From assembly GCA_028678635.1 (NCBI GenBank), contig JAJRDC010000081.1:1-5270 (forward strand): a stretch of DNA of 5,270 nt. Reading direction: 5' to 3'. Source of the stretch: Methanomicrobiales archaeon (GTDB lineage: Archaea > Halobacteriota > Methanomicrobia > Methanomicrobiales > JACTUA01). Below are positions 4,796 to 5,270 of the stretch, in pieces; within the stretch, counting starts at the first letter, position 1, and every line of letters starts with the position of its first letter. The notes under the pieces are model-generated. The model saw only the letters and a list, made by a program, of their open reading frames with translations, did not search any database and was not told the DNA's origin. A program made the position numbers and the translations under genes.

Positions 4796-5270
4796 TCAGA
4801 GCGGGAGGGGCGGGAGGGGGGCAAGCGCGATGACGGCTGCGAGGAGCACGCTGCAGGCGGCGGGCAGGTCCCGGCGTGGAAACGGGAAGGCGGGGCAGAG
4901 GCTGCCCCCGGCGGTGTAGCCCCGGAGGGCCATGAGGGAGGCCTGTTCCGCGTTCTGCTGGATCTGCCGGTGGAGGAGGAGGGAGAGGGCCGGGGTGAGG
5001 GTCTGCAGGTGGCGGGGGGTGCCCTTCATTTTCCAGGCGATCTCCATCATCCCCACGTCCTCCAGGAGCAGGTCCAGGGACCGGGCGGCCATCTCCGCGA
5101 GGAGCCCCAGGTCGAATCCCGCCCGGTTCCCGAAGAAGCAGACGGCCACGTCCAGCAGCTCCCCGCTCTTCCGGGCCCCGTGGTACCAGGCGGCGATGAG
5201 GACCACCACCGTCATCCGGAAGAGGTAGGACATGCCGCCCCCTGCTGTCAGCTGCAGCACCACCGCGGTC
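4796..5270 (-). CDS. ECF transporter T component (EcfT/CbiQ family), C-terminal part
   Basis: The minus strand is open from the right edge to a TGA at 4798-4796, giving 157 visible residues; the N-terminal part, probably around 100 residues, lies outside. T components are membrane proteins that couple the substrate-binding S subunit to the ATPases of energy-coupling factor transporters for cobalt, nickel or vitamins. Visible residues 15-29 (YLFRMTVVVLIAAWY) look like membrane helix, and 133-152 (RDLPAACSVLLAAVIALA) like the last membrane helix. Between them is the long amphipathic cytoplasmic region of the family: a SLDLLLEDV..MEIAWKMKG stretch (64-83), then QNAEQASLMALRGY (105-118). AWKMKG and ALRG stand where T components have their two Ala-Arg-Gly-like motifs that contact the ATPases; the first is degenerate here. 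The C-terminal 'RGY..G......F..RRDL' fits CbiQ best, so cobalt for methanogen corrinoids is a reasonable guess. A GTG at 5263 is not a likely start, since the family extends further. Confidence 0.72.
   Translation of the reverse strand, partial: TAVVLQLTAGGGMSYLFRMTVVVLIAAWYHGARKSGELLDVAVCFFGNRAGFDLGLLAEMAARSLDLLLEDVGMMEIAWKMKGTPRHLQTLTPALSLLLHRQIQQNAEQASLMALRGYTAGGSLCPAFPFPRRDLPAACSVLLAAVIALAPLPPLPL

Noticed and set aside
4465..4919. Overlapping plus-strand open frames of 93 and 150 codons in the right spacer.
   Set aside because: They are built from the GC-rich repeats and run antisense into the T-component gene. No ribosome site or recognisable domain was found.

Overview
The window looks like archaeal chromosome, most likely from a GC-rich methanogen of the Methanomicrobiales type. 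Three things point there. Pyruvate carboxylase is split into two genes, a carboxyltransferase/biotin-carrier subunit and a biotin carboxylase subunit. The promoters have AT-rich archaeal TATA boxes standing out of GC-rich DNA. The main operon ends at a bare oligo-T run. The taxon is inferred from these features, not from a database match.

Layout from left to right: (1) positions 1-125, minus strand: the first 41 codons of a winged-helix-type transcriptional regulator that runs off the left edge, with a TATA box so close to the ATG that the mRNA should be nearly leaderless. (2) 126-376: spacer. (3) 377-847, minus strand: a thiol peroxidase of the peroxiredoxin family; an upstream ATG at 877 exists, but the ribosome site favours 847. 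(4) 848-1167: divergent control region with a clear TATA box for the pyc operon. (5) 1168-2913 and 2910-4400, plus strand: pycB and pycA, joined by a 4-base ATGA overlap, followed by a T8 terminator. (6) 4401-4795: a 395-bp non-coding stretch between convergent genes, packed with GC-rich inverted repeats and short direct repeats. (7) 4796-5270, minus strand: the C-terminal part of an ECF-type transporter T component (EcfT/CbiQ family), running off the right edge.

PycB and PycA together make oxaloacetate from pyruvate, bicarbonate and ATP, the anaplerotic step that feeds aspartate and glutamate-family synthesis in methanogens. No biotin-protein ligase is visible beside them, so PycB must be biotinylated by an enzyme encoded elsewhere. 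The peroxiredoxin is an oxygen/peroxide defence gene transcribed away from the operon, with no obvious functional tie. The ECF transporter fragment would import a metal (cobalt or nickel) or a vitamin; which one cannot be decided from the visible part.

I see no phage, CRISPR, toxin-antitoxin, defence or transposase genes. The genes are ordinary housekeeping genes. The least explained sequence is the hairpin-rich spacer at 4401-4795.
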